From Stenotrophomonas sp. YIM B06876 (GTDB taxonomy: Bacteria > Pseudomonadota > Gammaproteobacteria > Xanthomonadales > Xanthomonadaceae), in assembly GCF_030711595.1 (NCBI RefSeq), contig NZ_JAUJUJ010000026.1:1-41357 (forward strand): a stretch of 41,357 nucleotides of DNA, read 5' to 3'. The notes beneath the pieces are model-generated. The model had not been told where the DNA came from, ran no database searches, and saw only the letters and a list, made by a program, of their open reading frames with translations. A program made the translations under genes and the position numbers. This document shows positions 18,572-27,637 of this stretch, one piece after another. How positions within the stretch are numbered: the stretch's first letter is position 1; each line of letters starts with the position of its first letter.

Positions 18572-19842
18572 CGGCTCTCTCCGGATTGATCGTAAATATC
18601 GCCGACGCGCCGCTTCAGCAGCTCACGCAGCGGCACGCGCAGTTCGTCCAGCGCGCGGCAGGCAGCCTGCCCGAGGCTGTCGTCGCGGAACGGCAGCCAC
18701 GCCTCGGCGGCCGGAATGCGCAGCTGCGAGCTCTCGTAAAGCTCGTGCAGCGTCACCTTGTCCAGATCACGCGCCAGCAACCATTGCCCGCGTTCGTCGC
18801 GACGCACCAGCCGGATCGCTTCCAGCTCGCACAGCAGTTCCTGCAGCAGCGAGTCGGTCAGCATCGGCTCCAGTTGCAGCAGTTCGTCCTCGTCCAGCCC
18901 CTGCCCGCCGTCCCGCGCTTCACGCAGTCGCCCCAGCAGGCGCAACAGCGCGTAGAACTCGCACCCCTGCGGCAGCCGGATCGCCAGCGGCTGGTAGCGG
19001 AATGCGGCGATGGACGAAGACAGCGAGGCGCCCAGCAGCACCGAGACCCATCCCAGATAGATCCACAGCAGCAGGATCGGCACGAACGCAACCGTGCCGT
19101 ACAGACGCTGGTAGGACTGGAAGCTGCCCAGATAGATGCCCATGCCCCACTTCACCAACTCCAGCATCAGCACCGCCAGCAGCGCCCCGGGCACGGCATG
19201 GCGCCACTTCACCGTGTGGTGCGGCACCACCCGGTAGGCCAGCATCACGCAGATGAATTCAATCAGCACCGGCGTCAGCGTCAGCGCCACATCGGCCAGC
19301 CAGCGGCCTTCGACGGTGCCGAACAGCGGCAGCGCGAAGACCTTGGCCGAAATCGCCAGCGAGGCGGCGGCCAGCATCGCGCCCAAGGTCAGCACCGTCC
19401 AATACACCAGGAACCGGGTCAGCCGCGGCCGCGCCGAGGCCACCCGCCAGATGCGGTTGAAGGTCTGCTCGACGCTGTTGAGGGTGATCAGCAGCGACAC
19501 CACCAGCGCGATGAAACCGGCGGCGGTGAGCTGGCCGGCGCTGGCCGAGAACTGGCGCAGATAGCCTTCGGCCGCGCGTGCCGCGGTGGGTACGAAATTG
19601 GAGAACACATAGTCGCTGAGCGCCTCGCTCCAGCGCTCGAACACCGGGAACGCCGACAGCACCCCGAACACCACGATCGCCAGCGGCACCAGCGCGAACA
19701 CGGTGGTGTAGGCCAGCGAGCCGGCCGCCTGGAACAGGCGGTCATCCAGGAAGCGATGCCAAAGGAAACGGGCGAAACTGGTGGTGCGTGGCCGGTCACG
19801 CACCCGTTCCATCCATAGATTGAGCGTATCAAGCGGTTCCAT
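18568..19842 (-). CDS. YihY/UPF0761 inner-membrane protein with C-terminal winged-helix-like extension
   Basis: A 424-aa protein whose first roughly 280 residues match the YihY (formerly 'RNase BN') membrane family. It has several hydrophobic segments, including AAGSLAYTTVFALVPLAIVVFGVLSAFPVF and FVPILLLWIYLGWVSVLLGASL. E. coli YihY is about 290 aa. The extra part (about 290-424) is soluble and charged, with a winged-helix-like pattern (LLQELLCELEAIRLVRRDERGQWLLARDL). The function of the family is not established. The start at 19842 (MEPLDTLNLW) is the first Met of the conserved part. It is coupled to the TlpA-like gene. Confidence 0.88.
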   Translation of the reverse strand: MEPLDTLNLWMERVRDRPRTTSFARFLWHRFLDDRLFQAAGSLAYTTVFALVPLAIVVFGVLSAFPVFERWSEALSDYVFSNFVPTAARAAEGYLRQFSASAGQLTAAGFIALVVSLLITLNSVEQTFNRIWRVASARPRLTRFLVYWTVLTLGAMLAAASLAISAKVFALPLFGTVEGRWLADVALTLTPVLIEFICVMLAYRVVPHHTVKWRHAVPGALLAVLMLELVKWGMGIYLGSFQSYQRLYGTVAFVPILLLWIYLGWVSVLLGASLSSSIAAFRYQPLAIRLPQGCEFYALLRLLGRLREARDGGQGLDEDELLQLEPMLTDSLLQELLCELEAIRLVRRDERGQWLLARDLDKVTLHELYESSQLRIPAAEAWLPFRDDSLGQAACRALDELRVPLRELLKRRVGDIYDQSGESR

Positions 19843-19904
19843 CGGCCAAGGGTACCCGATGCAAAGCGACGCCGGCATCGCCGATACTGCCGGTCCCTGC
19901 ATGA

Positions 19905-20875
<971 letters not shown>

Positions 20876-20984
20876 GCGGCTTCCGCCGCGATGCCGCGCC
20901 CCTGCCGGGAACCGCGGTCGCGCTTTATCATGCGCAGCATCGCGGCGCCCCCGCCGCTGGCAGTCACCGCAAGGATTTACCGCA

Positions 20985-21473
20985 ATGATGGAAGAACTCC
21001 TGATCGTCACCACCGGTGGCACGATCGACAAGATCTACTTCGACGACAAATCCGACTACCAGATCGGTGATCCGCAGATCGGCATGATCCTGCGCGAGCT
21101 GGGCGTCACCTTCCGTTTCAATGTGATTCCGATCCTGCGCAAGGATTCGCTGCACATCACCGACGATGACCGCGAACTGATCCGCGCCACCATCGCCGCG
21201 CAACCGACCCGCCATGTCCTGGTCACCCACGGCACCGATTCGATGGTCGCCACCGGCAAGGTGCTGAGCACCATTCCCGGCAAGACCATCGTGATGACCG
21301 GCGCGCTCAGCCCGGCCCGGTTCCGCGGCTCGGACGCCGAGTTCAACATCGGCTGCGCGATCGGTGCGGTGCAGTCGTTGCCCGAAGGCGTCTACATCGC
21401 CATGAACGGTCGCATCTGGGACCCGCAGAAAGTCCGCAAGAACGTCGACGCCAACCGCTTCGAAGCGATCTGA
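20985..21473 (+). CDS. Single-domain asparaginase-like protein
   Basis: A 162-aa protein equal to only the N-terminal domain of type I/II asparaginases (usually about 330 aa). It keeps both catalytic Thr motifs, VTTGGTIDK and VTHGTDSM, but the whole C-terminal domain is missing and there is no frameshift or second frame carrying it downstream. The downstream gene starts inside its stop codon (TGATG), so the short form is the intended product, not a broken gene. Similar short forms occur in proteobacteria with no established activity. The ATG at 20985 has AAGGA upstream; the frame is open further back without homology. Confidence 0.85.
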   Translation: MMEELLIVTTGGTIDKIYFDDKSDYQIGDPQIGMILRELGVTFRFNVIPILRKDSLHITDDDRELIRATIAAQPTRHVLVTHGTDSMVATGKVLSTIPGKTIVMTGALSPARFRGSDAEFNIGCAIGAVQSLPEGVYIAMNGRIWDPQKVRKNVDANRFEAI

Positions 21474-21949
21474 TGGCCAAGGGCACCCGCGCCACTGCCG
21501 CGCTGGACAAGGCCGGGATCGCCCACGGCCTGCACGGGTACGACTACTCGGCCGAGGTCGACAGCAAGGGCCTGGCAGCGGCGCAGGCACTGGGCATCGA
21601 CCCGGCGCGGATGTTCAAGACGCTGATGGCCTGGGTGGACAAGCAGCCGCTGATCGCGGTGATTCCCAGCGACCGGCGGCTGTCACTGAAAAAGCTCGCC
21701 GCCCGGTGTGGCGGCAAGCACGCGCAGCTGATGGAAGTGTCCGAAGCCGAGAAGCGCAGCGGCTACAAGGTGGGCGGTATCAGTCCGTTCGCGCAGCAGC
21801 GCCCGGCCAGCATCGTGTTCGCCGATGACGTGCAGCAGCACGGGACGGTCTACATCAACGCCGGCCAGCGCGGCCTGTTGCTGGATCTCGCCCCCGCTGA
21901 CGCGTTGCGCTTCCTGCAGGCACAGTTGGCCGATATCTGCGAAGACTGA
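21473..21949 (+). CDS. ybaK: Cys-tRNA(Pro)/Cys-tRNA(Cys) deacylase YbaK
   Basis: The 158-aa YbaK/ProX-family protein hydrolyses mischarged Cys-tRNA(Pro) in trans. Visible marks are the FKTLMAWVD, VIPSDRRLSLKKLA and KVGGISPFAQQRP segments, including the catalytic Lys of the family and the Gly-rich loop. It begins within the stop codon of the asparaginase-like gene and ends at a strong terminator. Confidence 0.93.
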   Translation: MAKGTRATAALDKAGIAHGLHGYDYSAEVDSKGLAAAQALGIDPARMFKTLMAWVDKQPLIAVIPSDRRLSLKKLAARCGGKHAQLMEVSEAEKRSGYKVGGISPFAQQRPASIVFADDVQQHGTVYINAGQRGLLLDLAPADALRFLQAQLADICED

Positions 21950-21971
21950 AAGCCGGCATGTCACGCAAAAG

Positions 21972-21996
21972 AAAGCCCCGCATCGAGCGGGGCTTT
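21972..21996. terminator. Bidirectional terminator between ybaK and ilvE
   Basis: AAAGCCCCGC (21972-21981) and GCGGGGCTTT (21987-21996) form a perfect 10-bp stem with a 5-nt loop between convergent genes. The stem bases provide A/T runs on both strands. Confidence 0.9.
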
Positions 21997-22021
21997 GCTG
22001 TTTGACGCAGCAGTGCCGGAC

Positions 22022-23119
22022 TCAGCCGTCCAGACGCACCAGCCAGCCATGGCGATCAGCCTGGCGACCGTACTGGATATCGGTCAGTTCCTTGCGCAGC
22101 GACATGGTCACTTCACCGGCCGGGGCATTGATGTCGCCCACCGAGAAGTCTTCACCCTTGAGCTGGCCGATCGGGGTGATCACCGCAGCGGTGCCGCAGG
22201 CAAACACTTCGGTGATCGCGCCGGAGGTCACGCCATCCTTCCACTCGTCGATGCTGACCTTGCGCTCGACCACCTTCATGCCGCGGTCGCGCGCCAGCTG
22301 CAGGATGCTCTCGCGGGTGATGCCTTCCAGGATGCTGCCGGACAGTTCCGGCGTCACCAGGGTGCCGTCCTTGTAGACCAGGAACACGTTCATGCCGCCC
22401 AGTTCCTCCAGGTACTTGCCCTCGACCGGGTCGAGGAACAGCACCTGCGAGCAGCCCTGCGCCTGCGCCTTCTGCTGCGGCAGCAGGGAGGCGGCATAGT
22501 TGCCGCCGCACTTGGCCGCACCGGTGCCGCCCTTGGCCGCACGCGCGTAGTCGGTGGACAGCCAGATCGACACCGGCGCCACCCCCTTGGCGAAGTACGG
22601 ACCGGCCGGGCTGGCGATCACGTAATACGTGGCCTTGTGCGCGCCGCGCACGCCGAGGAACGCCTCGTCGCCGATCATGAACGGGCGGAAATACAGGCTG
22701 GCCTCATCGGCACCGGACACCCAGTCCTTGTCCAGCGCGACCAGCTGCTTGAGCGATTCGACAAAAATCTCCACCGGCAGCGACGGCAGCACCAGACGCG
22801 CGGCCGAGCGCTGCAGGCGCGCGCCGTTGGCTTCCGGACGGAACGTCCAGATCGAGCCGTCGGCGTGACGGTAGGCCTTGATGCCCTCGAAGATTTCCTG
22901 GCCGTAATGCAGCACGGCCGCGGCCGGGTCCAGCGAAATCGGGCCATACGGCGTTACCGCCGCATCATGCCAGCCGGTGTCCTTGTCCCAACGTACGGCC
23001 ACCATGTGGTCGGTGAAGTACACACCAAACCCCGGCTTCTCCAGGATCTTGGCGCGCTCCTCGGCGCTACGCGGATGGTCCGAACGGGTGACAGCAAAGC
23101 TCAGCGAAGACTGGGACAC
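22022..23119 (-). CDS. ilvE: Branched-chain amino acid aminotransferase
   Basis: A 365-aa fold-type IV PLP transaminase that makes Leu, Ile and Val from their keto acids. It is the eukaryote-like (BCAT type II) form, with YGQEIFEGIKAYR, FRPFMIG, the PLP lysine in KCGGNYAASLLPQ, EELGGMNVF and a late ACGTAAVITPIG. The ATG at 23119 (MSQSSLSFAV) gives the usual length. It lies 65 bp downstream of sufT on the same strand; an imperfect hairpin (about 23155-23184) sits in the gap. Confidence 0.95.
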   Translation of the reverse strand: MSQSSLSFAVTRSDHPRSAEERAKILEKPGFGVYFTDHMVAVRWDKDTGWHDAAVTPYGPISLDPAAAVLHYGQEIFEGIKAYRHADGSIWTFRPEANGARLQRSAARLVLPSLPVEIFVESLKQLVALDKDWVSGADEASLYFRPFMIGDEAFLGVRGAHKATYYVIASPAGPYFAKGVAPVSIWLSTDYARAAKGGTGAAKCGGNYAASLLPQQKAQAQGCSQVLFLDPVEGKYLEELGGMNVFLVYKDGTLVTPELSGSILEGITRESILQLARDRGMKVVERKVSIDEWKDGVTSGAITEVFACGTAAVITPIGQLKGEDFSVGDINAPAGEVTMSLRKELTDIQYGRQADRHGWLVRLDG

Positions 23120-23184
23120 CGGATAATTCCTTCCAGATTGCGGGATGGGACACCGCCCGATGCCCTTGCGGCATCAGGTCGGGC

Positions 23185-23742
23185 TTACAACATGCCGGTT
23201 TCGAGCCGGGCGGCTTCGGACATCATGTGCCGGCCCCATGGTGGATCGAACACCAGATCGACATCAGCTTGGGCCACCGTCGGAATCATTTCCAGCTTGC
23301 TGCGCACATCATCGACCAGGATCTCGCCCATGCCGCAGCCGGGCGCGGTCAGCGTCATCTTCACATCGACCTCGCGCTGGCCATCGTCCAGGTGCTTGAT
23401 GTCCACTTCGTAGATCAGCCCAAGGTCGACGATGTTGAACGGAATTTCCGGATCAAAACAGGTGCGCAGCTGCTGCCACACCAGCTTTTCGACGTCCTCG
23501 TCGGCGGCGTTCTCCGGCAGCTCCAGCCCCGGCGGCGGTTCCTTGCCGATCGCATCGCCATCCTTGCCGGCAAGGCGGAACAGGTTGCCTTCGACAAACA
23601 CGGTATAGCTGCCACCCAGCGCCTGGGTGATATAGCCATAACTGCCGGCCGGAAGGGTGACGACTTCGCCCTGCGGCACCATGACGGCCTGGCAATCGCG
23701 CTCGAAGTGGACGGGTTCGCTGCTACGGGAATACATGGGCAT
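23185..23742 (-). CDS. sufT: Putative Fe-S cluster assembly protein SufT (DUF59/MIP18 domain)
   Basis: A 185-aa protein with an N-terminal beta region (VPQGEVVTLPAGSYGYITQALGGSYTVFV) and a C-terminal DUF59 domain. It shows DPEIPFNIVDLGLIYEV, the conserved TAPGCGMGEILVDDV Cys and VDLVFDPPW. SufT acts in maturation of Fe-S proteins. Met codons at 23742 and 23736 are both possible starts, neither with a good ribosome site. The suf operon itself is not in the window. Confidence 0.88.
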   Translation of the reverse strand: MPMYSRSSEPVHFERDCQAVMVPQGEVVTLPAGSYGYITQALGGSYTVFVEGNLFRLAGKDGDAIGKEPPPGLELPENAADEDVEKLVWQQLRTCFDPEIPFNIVDLGLIYEVDIKHLDDGQREVDVKMTLTAPGCGMGEILVDDVRSKLEMIPTVAQADVDLVFDPPWGRHMMSEAARLETGML

Positions 23743-23843
23743 GGATATGGGGACGCGGACAGTTCCCGCAAGGCCACCATTTTATCCGACTGGGCGCCCT
23801 CTCCGCTGAAAGGCTATGCTGTGGCACTTCTTCAGGAACCCCC

Positions 23844-24266
23844 ATGGCTCCCACGTCCGCAGCGGCCAGCCGCACTGTCCACTGGCTTTGGCCCCTGCTG
23901 TTGGTGCTGGGCAGCGTCACCCTCACCATCGCCTGGCTGCTCGTGGCGCTGTCCACCGGAACCCAGGCCGGCTGGATGGCGGTGGTGGCGGCACTGGAAG
24001 CGGCGTGGATGCTGCGACTGGGCACGTTCCGTCCTGGCCGCGCGCGGGTACTGGTCGCGGCAGCCGCCACGCTGCTGATCACGCTGGCGGCCAACTGGAG
24101 CATCGCGGCGGCCCATATCGGCAGCACGCTGGGCCTGACCCCGTGGGAATCCTCGCTCAAACTCGGCCCGCACCTGGCCTGGACCCTGTTCGGGCTGGCC
24201 AATGGCCTGGGCGAACTGCTGTGGCTGCTGCTGGGCCTGGTGGTCGCCTGGCGCCTGGCGCGCTGA
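23844..24266 (+). CDS. Hypothetical small membrane protein
   Basis: A 140-aa protein of unknown family. Four hydrophobic segments are visible: about 15-37 (WLWPLLLVLGSVTLTIAWLL), 43-58, 68-88 (VLVAAAATLLITLAANWS) and 113-137 (WTLFGLANGLGELLWLLLGLVVAW). Basic residues between the second and third suggest a cytoplasmic loop. The ATG has AGGAA 6 bases upstream. It diverges from sufT and is followed immediately by the tandem repeat array, which may serve as its 3' region. Confidence 0.7.
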   Translation: MAPTSAAASRTVHWLWPLLLVLGSVTLTIAWLLVALSTGTQAGWMAVVAALEAAWMLRLGTFRPGRARVLVAAAATLLITLAANWSIAAAHIGSTLGLTPWESSLKLGPHLAWTLFGLANGLGELLWLLLGLVVAWRLAR

Positions 24267-24281
24267 GCCCCTGCCGCCGTA

Positions 24282-24776
24282 GCGCATCGGCGCCGGTGCC
24301 GGCGGTCCCTGTAGTGCCGGGCAACGCCCGGCAGCGCTTGGCTGGCAGCGCTTGGCCTGTAGCGCTTGGCCGGCAGCGCTTGCCCAGGAAGCCCGCAGCG
24401 GGGCAGCGCATCGGCGCCGGTGCCGGCGGTCCCTGTAGTCCCTGTAGTGCCGGGCAACGCCCGGCAGCGCTTGGCTGGCAGCGCTTGGCCTGTAGCGCTT
24501 GGCCGGCAGCGCTTGCCCAGGAAGCCCGCAGCGGGGCAGCGCATCGGCGCCGGTGCCGGCGGTCCCTGTAGTCCCTGTAGTGCCGGGCAACGCCCGGCAG
24601 CGCTTGGCTGGCAGCGCTTGGCCTGTAGCGCTTGGCCGGCAGCGCTTGCCCAGGAAGCCCGCAGCGGGGCCGCGCATCGGCGCCGGTGCCGGCGGTCCCT
24701 GTAGTCCCTGTAGTGCCGGGCAACGCCCGGCAGCGCTTGGCTGGCAGCGCTTGCCCAGCAAGCCCGCAGCGGGGCG
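24282..24776. repeat. Four-copy ~133-bp tandem repeat with GTAG-headed stem-loops
   Basis: Near-identical units begin at 24282, 24406, 24539 and 24672 (each GCGCATCGGCGCC...). Units 2 and 3 are 133 bp. Unit 1 lacks one copy of a doubled 9-mer (CCCTGTAGT), and unit 4 lacks two of four 14-bp subrepeats of the form CAGCGCTTGGCTGG. Each unit holds GTAG plus an 8-bp stem TGCCGGGC/GCCCGGCA with an AAC loop, at 24311-24333, 24444-24466, 24577-24599 and 24710-24732, spaced exactly 133 bp. Because 133 is not a multiple of 3, reading frame shifts between copies, so coding is unlikely. GTAG-headed stems are the hallmark of Stenotrophomonas REP elements. It fills the gap between a membrane-protein gene and the 3' end of pntB. 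Confidence 0.92.
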
Positions 24777-24810
24777 CTGCCTCGTTCTTGTCTGTCCGCA
24801 ATCTGCCGCG

Positions 24811-26268
24811 TCAGTGCCCGCTATCCAGCGCCTTCAATTCGCTGACCAGCGCGCCGGCCATTTCGGCGCCATCGCCGTAGAGCATGCGGGTGTTGTCGGC
24901 GTAGAACAGCGCATTTTCGATACCGGCAAAGCCGGTGCCCTTGCCGCGCTTGATAACGATGGTGTGCCTGGAATTGACCACATCCAGGATGGGCATGCCG
25001 TAGATCGGGCTGGCCGGATCGGTCTTGGCGACCGGGTTGACCACGTCGTTGGCGCCGATCACCAGCGACACGTCGGTGTTGGCGAACTCGGGGTTGATGT
25101 CGTCCATGTCGGCGATCAGGTCGTAAGGCACGCCGGCCTCGGCCAGCAGCACGTTCATGTGCCCGGGCATGCGCCCGGCCACCGGGTGGATCGCGAACTT
25201 CACCTTGACCCCGCGGTCGATCAGGCGCTGCGCCAGCTCCCAGATCTTGTGCTGGGCCTGGGCCACGGCCATGCCATAGCCGGGCACGATCACCACGCGC
25301 TCGGCAAACGCCATCATCGCCGCCACGTCGCCGGCCTCGATCGGCTTCTGGCTGCCGCTGATGTCCTGGGCCTGGCCATTGCTGCCACCGAAGCTGGAGA
25401 ACAGCACGCCGCTGATCGGACGGTTCATCGCCTTGGCCATCAACCGGGTCAGCAGGATGCCGGCCGCGCCCACCATCATGCCGGCGATGATCAGCGCCTC
25501 GTTGCCGAGCACATAACCCTCGAACGCCACCGCCAACCCGGTGAACGCGTTGTACAGCGAAATCACCACCGGCATGTCGGCACCGCCGATCGGCAGCGTC
25601 ATCAACACGCCCAGCACCAGCGCCACCACGAAGAAACTGACGATCGCCAGCGGCTCGAGGCTGAGCGCGGCCCACGTCCCCAACGCCACCATCGCCACGG
25701 CGACCAGCAGGTTGAACGCCTGCTGCCCGGGGAAGGTGACGCGGCGGTCGAGCCGGCCGTCGAGTTTGGCCCAGGCGATGACCGAGCCGGACAGCGAGAT
25801 CGCGCCAATCGCCGCACCGATCACGCCCAGCGCCAGCACCGTGGTCGAGGGCTGGCGCGCGGCCAGTTCGGCCAGGGCCGGCGCGCTCCAGTGGCTGGTA
25901 TCGCGATGGGCCAGGAACGAGAAGCGCAGCAGTTCCACCGCACCGATCGCCGCGGCCGAACCGCCGCCCATGCCGTTGTACAGCGCCACCATCTGCGGCA
26001 TGTCGGTGATGGCCACCTTCTTGGCCGACACCCAGGCCAGCCCGGTGCCCAGCACCAGCGCCAGCGCGATCAGCGCGATGTTGTGCAGCCCGGGCAGGAA
26101 GAACGTGGCCACGGTGGCGATCAGCATGCCCAGCCCGGCCCAGCGGATGCCGCTGCGCGCGGTCATCGGCGAGGCCATGCGTTGCAGGCCCAGCAGGAAC
26201 AGGGTGGCGGCGGCCAGGTAGCTGGTGTTCACCAGCCAGGCAAGCACTCCGGCAGTGGTCACGTTCAA
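24811..26268 (-). CDS. pntB: NAD(P) transhydrogenase subunit beta
   Basis: This is the membrane and NADP(H)-binding subunit of proton-translocating transhydrogenase, which uses the proton gradient to make NADPH from NADH. The 485-aa protein has about nine membrane segments in residues 1-270 (GMGGGSAAAIGAVEL; TLPIGGADMPVVISLYNAFTGLAVAFEGY). The NADP domain follows, with VIVPGYGMAVAQAQ, VAGRMPGHMNVLLAEAGVPYD and SRHTIVIKRGKGTGFAG. The start is a TTG at 26268 that overlaps the pntAB stop (TTGA), with GGAG 8 bases before it; open frame runs far upstream but without homology. It is coupled to pntAB. Confidence 0.94.
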   Translation of the reverse strand: MNVTTAGVLAWLVNTSYLAAATLFLLGLQRMASPMTARSGIRWAGLGMLIATVATFFLPGLHNIALIALALVLGTGLAWVSAKKVAITDMPQMVALYNGMGGGSAAAIGAVELLRFSFLAHRDTSHWSAPALAELAARQPSTTVLALGVIGAAIGAISLSGSVIAWAKLDGRLDRRVTFPGQQAFNLLVAVAMVALGTWAALSLEPLAIVSFFVVALVLGVLMTLPIGGADMPVVISLYNAFTGLAVAFEGYVLGNEALIIAGMMVGAAGILLTRLMAKAMNRPISGVLFSSFGGSNGQAQDISGSQKPIEAGDVAAMMAFAERVVIVPGYGMAVAQAQHKIWELAQRLIDRGVKVKFAIHPVAGRMPGHMNVLLAEAGVPYDLIADMDDINPEFANTDVSLVIGANDVVNPVAKTDPASPIYGMPILDVVNSRHTIVIKRGKGTGFAGIENALFYADNTRMLYGDGAEMAGALVSELKALDSGH

Positions 26269-26576
26269 GCCTTGTGCTCCGGCTTGGCGACGGGTTTGCG
26301 GCTGGACTTGAACATGTCCAGCATGCGCTCGGTCACCACATAGCCGCCGGCGGCGTTGCCCGCGCCCAGCAGCACGGCGACAAAACCCAGCGCCTTTTCC
26401 AGCGTGGTATCGGCATGCCCCAGCACCACCATCGCGCCGATCAGCACGATGCCGTGGATGAAGTTGGACCCCGACATCAACGGTGTATGCAGGATCACCG
26501 GCACCCGCGAGATGATCACGTGGCCGGCGATTGCCGCCAGCATGAAGATGTACAACGCTACGAACCCGTCGCTCAT
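26265..26576 (-). CDS. pntAB: NAD(P) transhydrogenase alpha subunit, membrane part (alpha-2)
   Basis: A 103-aa protein with three membrane helices, equal to the C-terminal membrane part of E. coli PntA; the alpha subunit is split in two in this lineage. Marks are SRVPVILHTPLMSGSNFIHGIVLIGA, which holds the proton-channel region. The ATG at 26576 has GAGAGGA upstream. The partner NAD-binding alpha-1 gene is not adjacent: it lies at 28108-29217 beyond an opposite-strand three-gene block. Confidence 0.93.
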   Translation of the reverse strand: MSDGFVALYIFMLAAIAGHVIISRVPVILHTPLMSGSNFIHGIVLIGAMVVLGHADTTLEKALGFVAVLLGAGNAAGGYVVTERMLDMFKSSRKPVAKPEHKA

Positions 26577-26712
26577 TGGCTGTCCTCTCCGAGGCTGGAA
26601 TCGCCCGTCCGGCATCATAACCGCGGCCGGAAAGCGGATGCGAACCCGGTCGTGTCAACCGCGTGCGCCTCCGGACGTTTGCACAGATGACCACGTCCTG
26701 GAACGCTAAGCT

Positions 26713-27276
26713 GTGCTGGTGCCGAGCCCCACCCTTCCGCCGCAGAACCCCGCCGAGACCGCGACCCCGGTTTCGCTGGACGCCTTTCTGGCGGGCATCG
26801 GCCCGCGTGCGTTCCGTTTCGCCGAGGCCGGGCTGCGCCAGCGCGAAGATGCGCTGGATGCGGTGCAGGACGCGATGGAACGGATGCTCGGCTACCGCGA
26901 CCAGCCGCCACAGGAATGGACGCCGCTGTTCTGGAGCATCCTGCGCCGACGCATCATCGATCTGCAGCGGCGGCGCAGCTTCCGGTTGCGCTTCTGGGCG
27001 CCGCAGCAAACGCACAGCCAAGACAGCGCCATCGACTGGGCCGACGAGGCGGCCGGTCCGGCGCAGCAGCACGAGCAGCGCGAAGGCTACGCGCGCCTGG
27101 TCGCCGCGTTGCGCACGCTGCCCGCCCGCCAGCGCGAGGCGTTCACCCTGCGCGTGCTGCAGGAGCTGGACGTGGCCACCACCGCCAAGGCGATGGGCTG
27201 CTCGGAAGGCTCGGTCAAGACCCACCTGTCGCGGGCGCGCGACGCTTTGCACAGACAACTGGAGGCCCCCCGGTGA
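26713..27276 (+). CDS. ECF-like RNA polymerase sigma factor
   Basis: A 187-aa sigma-70-family protein. It has a region 2 segment (about residues 24-95: FRFAEAGLRQREDALDAVQDAMERMLG...FWSILRRRIIDLQRRR), a linker, and a region 4 helix-turn-helix (about 130-182: LRTLPARQREAFTLRVLQELDVATTAKAMGCSEGSVKTHLSRARDALHRQL). It directs RNA polymerase to a small regulon, not identifiable here. The start is a GTG at 26713; a second GTG at 26719 is possible and neither has a strong ribosome site. Its stop overlaps the next gene's GTG (GTGA), implying coupling to a putative anti-sigma protein. Confidence 0.87.
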   Translation: MLVPSPTLPPQNPAETATPVSLDAFLAGIGPRAFRFAEAGLRQREDALDAVQDAMERMLGYRDQPPQEWTPLFWSILRRRIIDLQRRRSFRLRFWAPQQTHSQDSAIDWADEAAGPAQQHEQREGYARLVAALRTLPARQREAFTLRVLQELDVATTAKAMGCSEGSVKTHLSRARDALHRQLEAPR

Positions 27277-27632
27277 ACAGCCGCTCCCACAGCGACCCAT
27301 TCGAGCAGTCATTGCAGCACCTGCATGACCGCGCGCTGGCGTCGGTTTCATCCTCCACGCTGGCGCAACTGCGCCATGCCCGCCACAGCGCCCGTGCGGC
27401 ACCGGCGGTTTCGCCGTGGCGGCAGCATCGCTGGTGGCTGGCGACCGCCTGCTCGGCGGTGCTGGCGGTGACCGCGGCACTGAACTTCCACGCGTTCGCC
27501 CCCCACCAGACGGCGCCGGTGCGCCCCCAGGCCGCCAGCACGGCCATGGCGGATGATGACACCCTGCTGTTGGACGAAAGCCCGGAACTGTACCTGTGGC
27601 TGGGTTCGGACAACGCCTTGGCCATGGAGTAA
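27273..27632 (+). CDS. DUF3619-like single-pass membrane protein, putative anti-sigma factor
   Basis: A 119-aa protein with a soluble N-terminal region (about 1-50: DPFEQSLQHLHDRALASVSSSTLAQLRHARH), one membrane segment (about 52-70: WWLATACSAVLAVTAALNF) and a short outward tail rich in Asp/Glu/Leu. That topology and the GTGA overlap with the sigma gene fit an anti-sigma factor, but no known sigma-binding motif is visible, so the role is inferred. The GTG start at 27273 has GGAGG upstream. Confidence 0.75.
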   Translation: MNSRSHSDPFEQSLQHLHDRALASVSSSTLAQLRHARHSARAAPAVSPWRQHRWWLATACSAVLAVTAALNFHAFAPHQTAPVRPQAASTAMADDDTLLLDESPELYLWLGSDNALAME

Positions 27633-27637
27633 ACCCG

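Noticed and set aside
24282..24776. Tandem repeats considered as a CRISPR array
   Set aside because: Units are near-identical over their full length, so there are no unique spacers, and no cas genes are present.
24281..24800. Open frames reading proteins such as MAGSACPGSPQRG across the repeats
   Set aside because: The 133-bp period shifts the frame between copies, there is no ribosome site, and the same peptides appear in shifted frames of successive copies.
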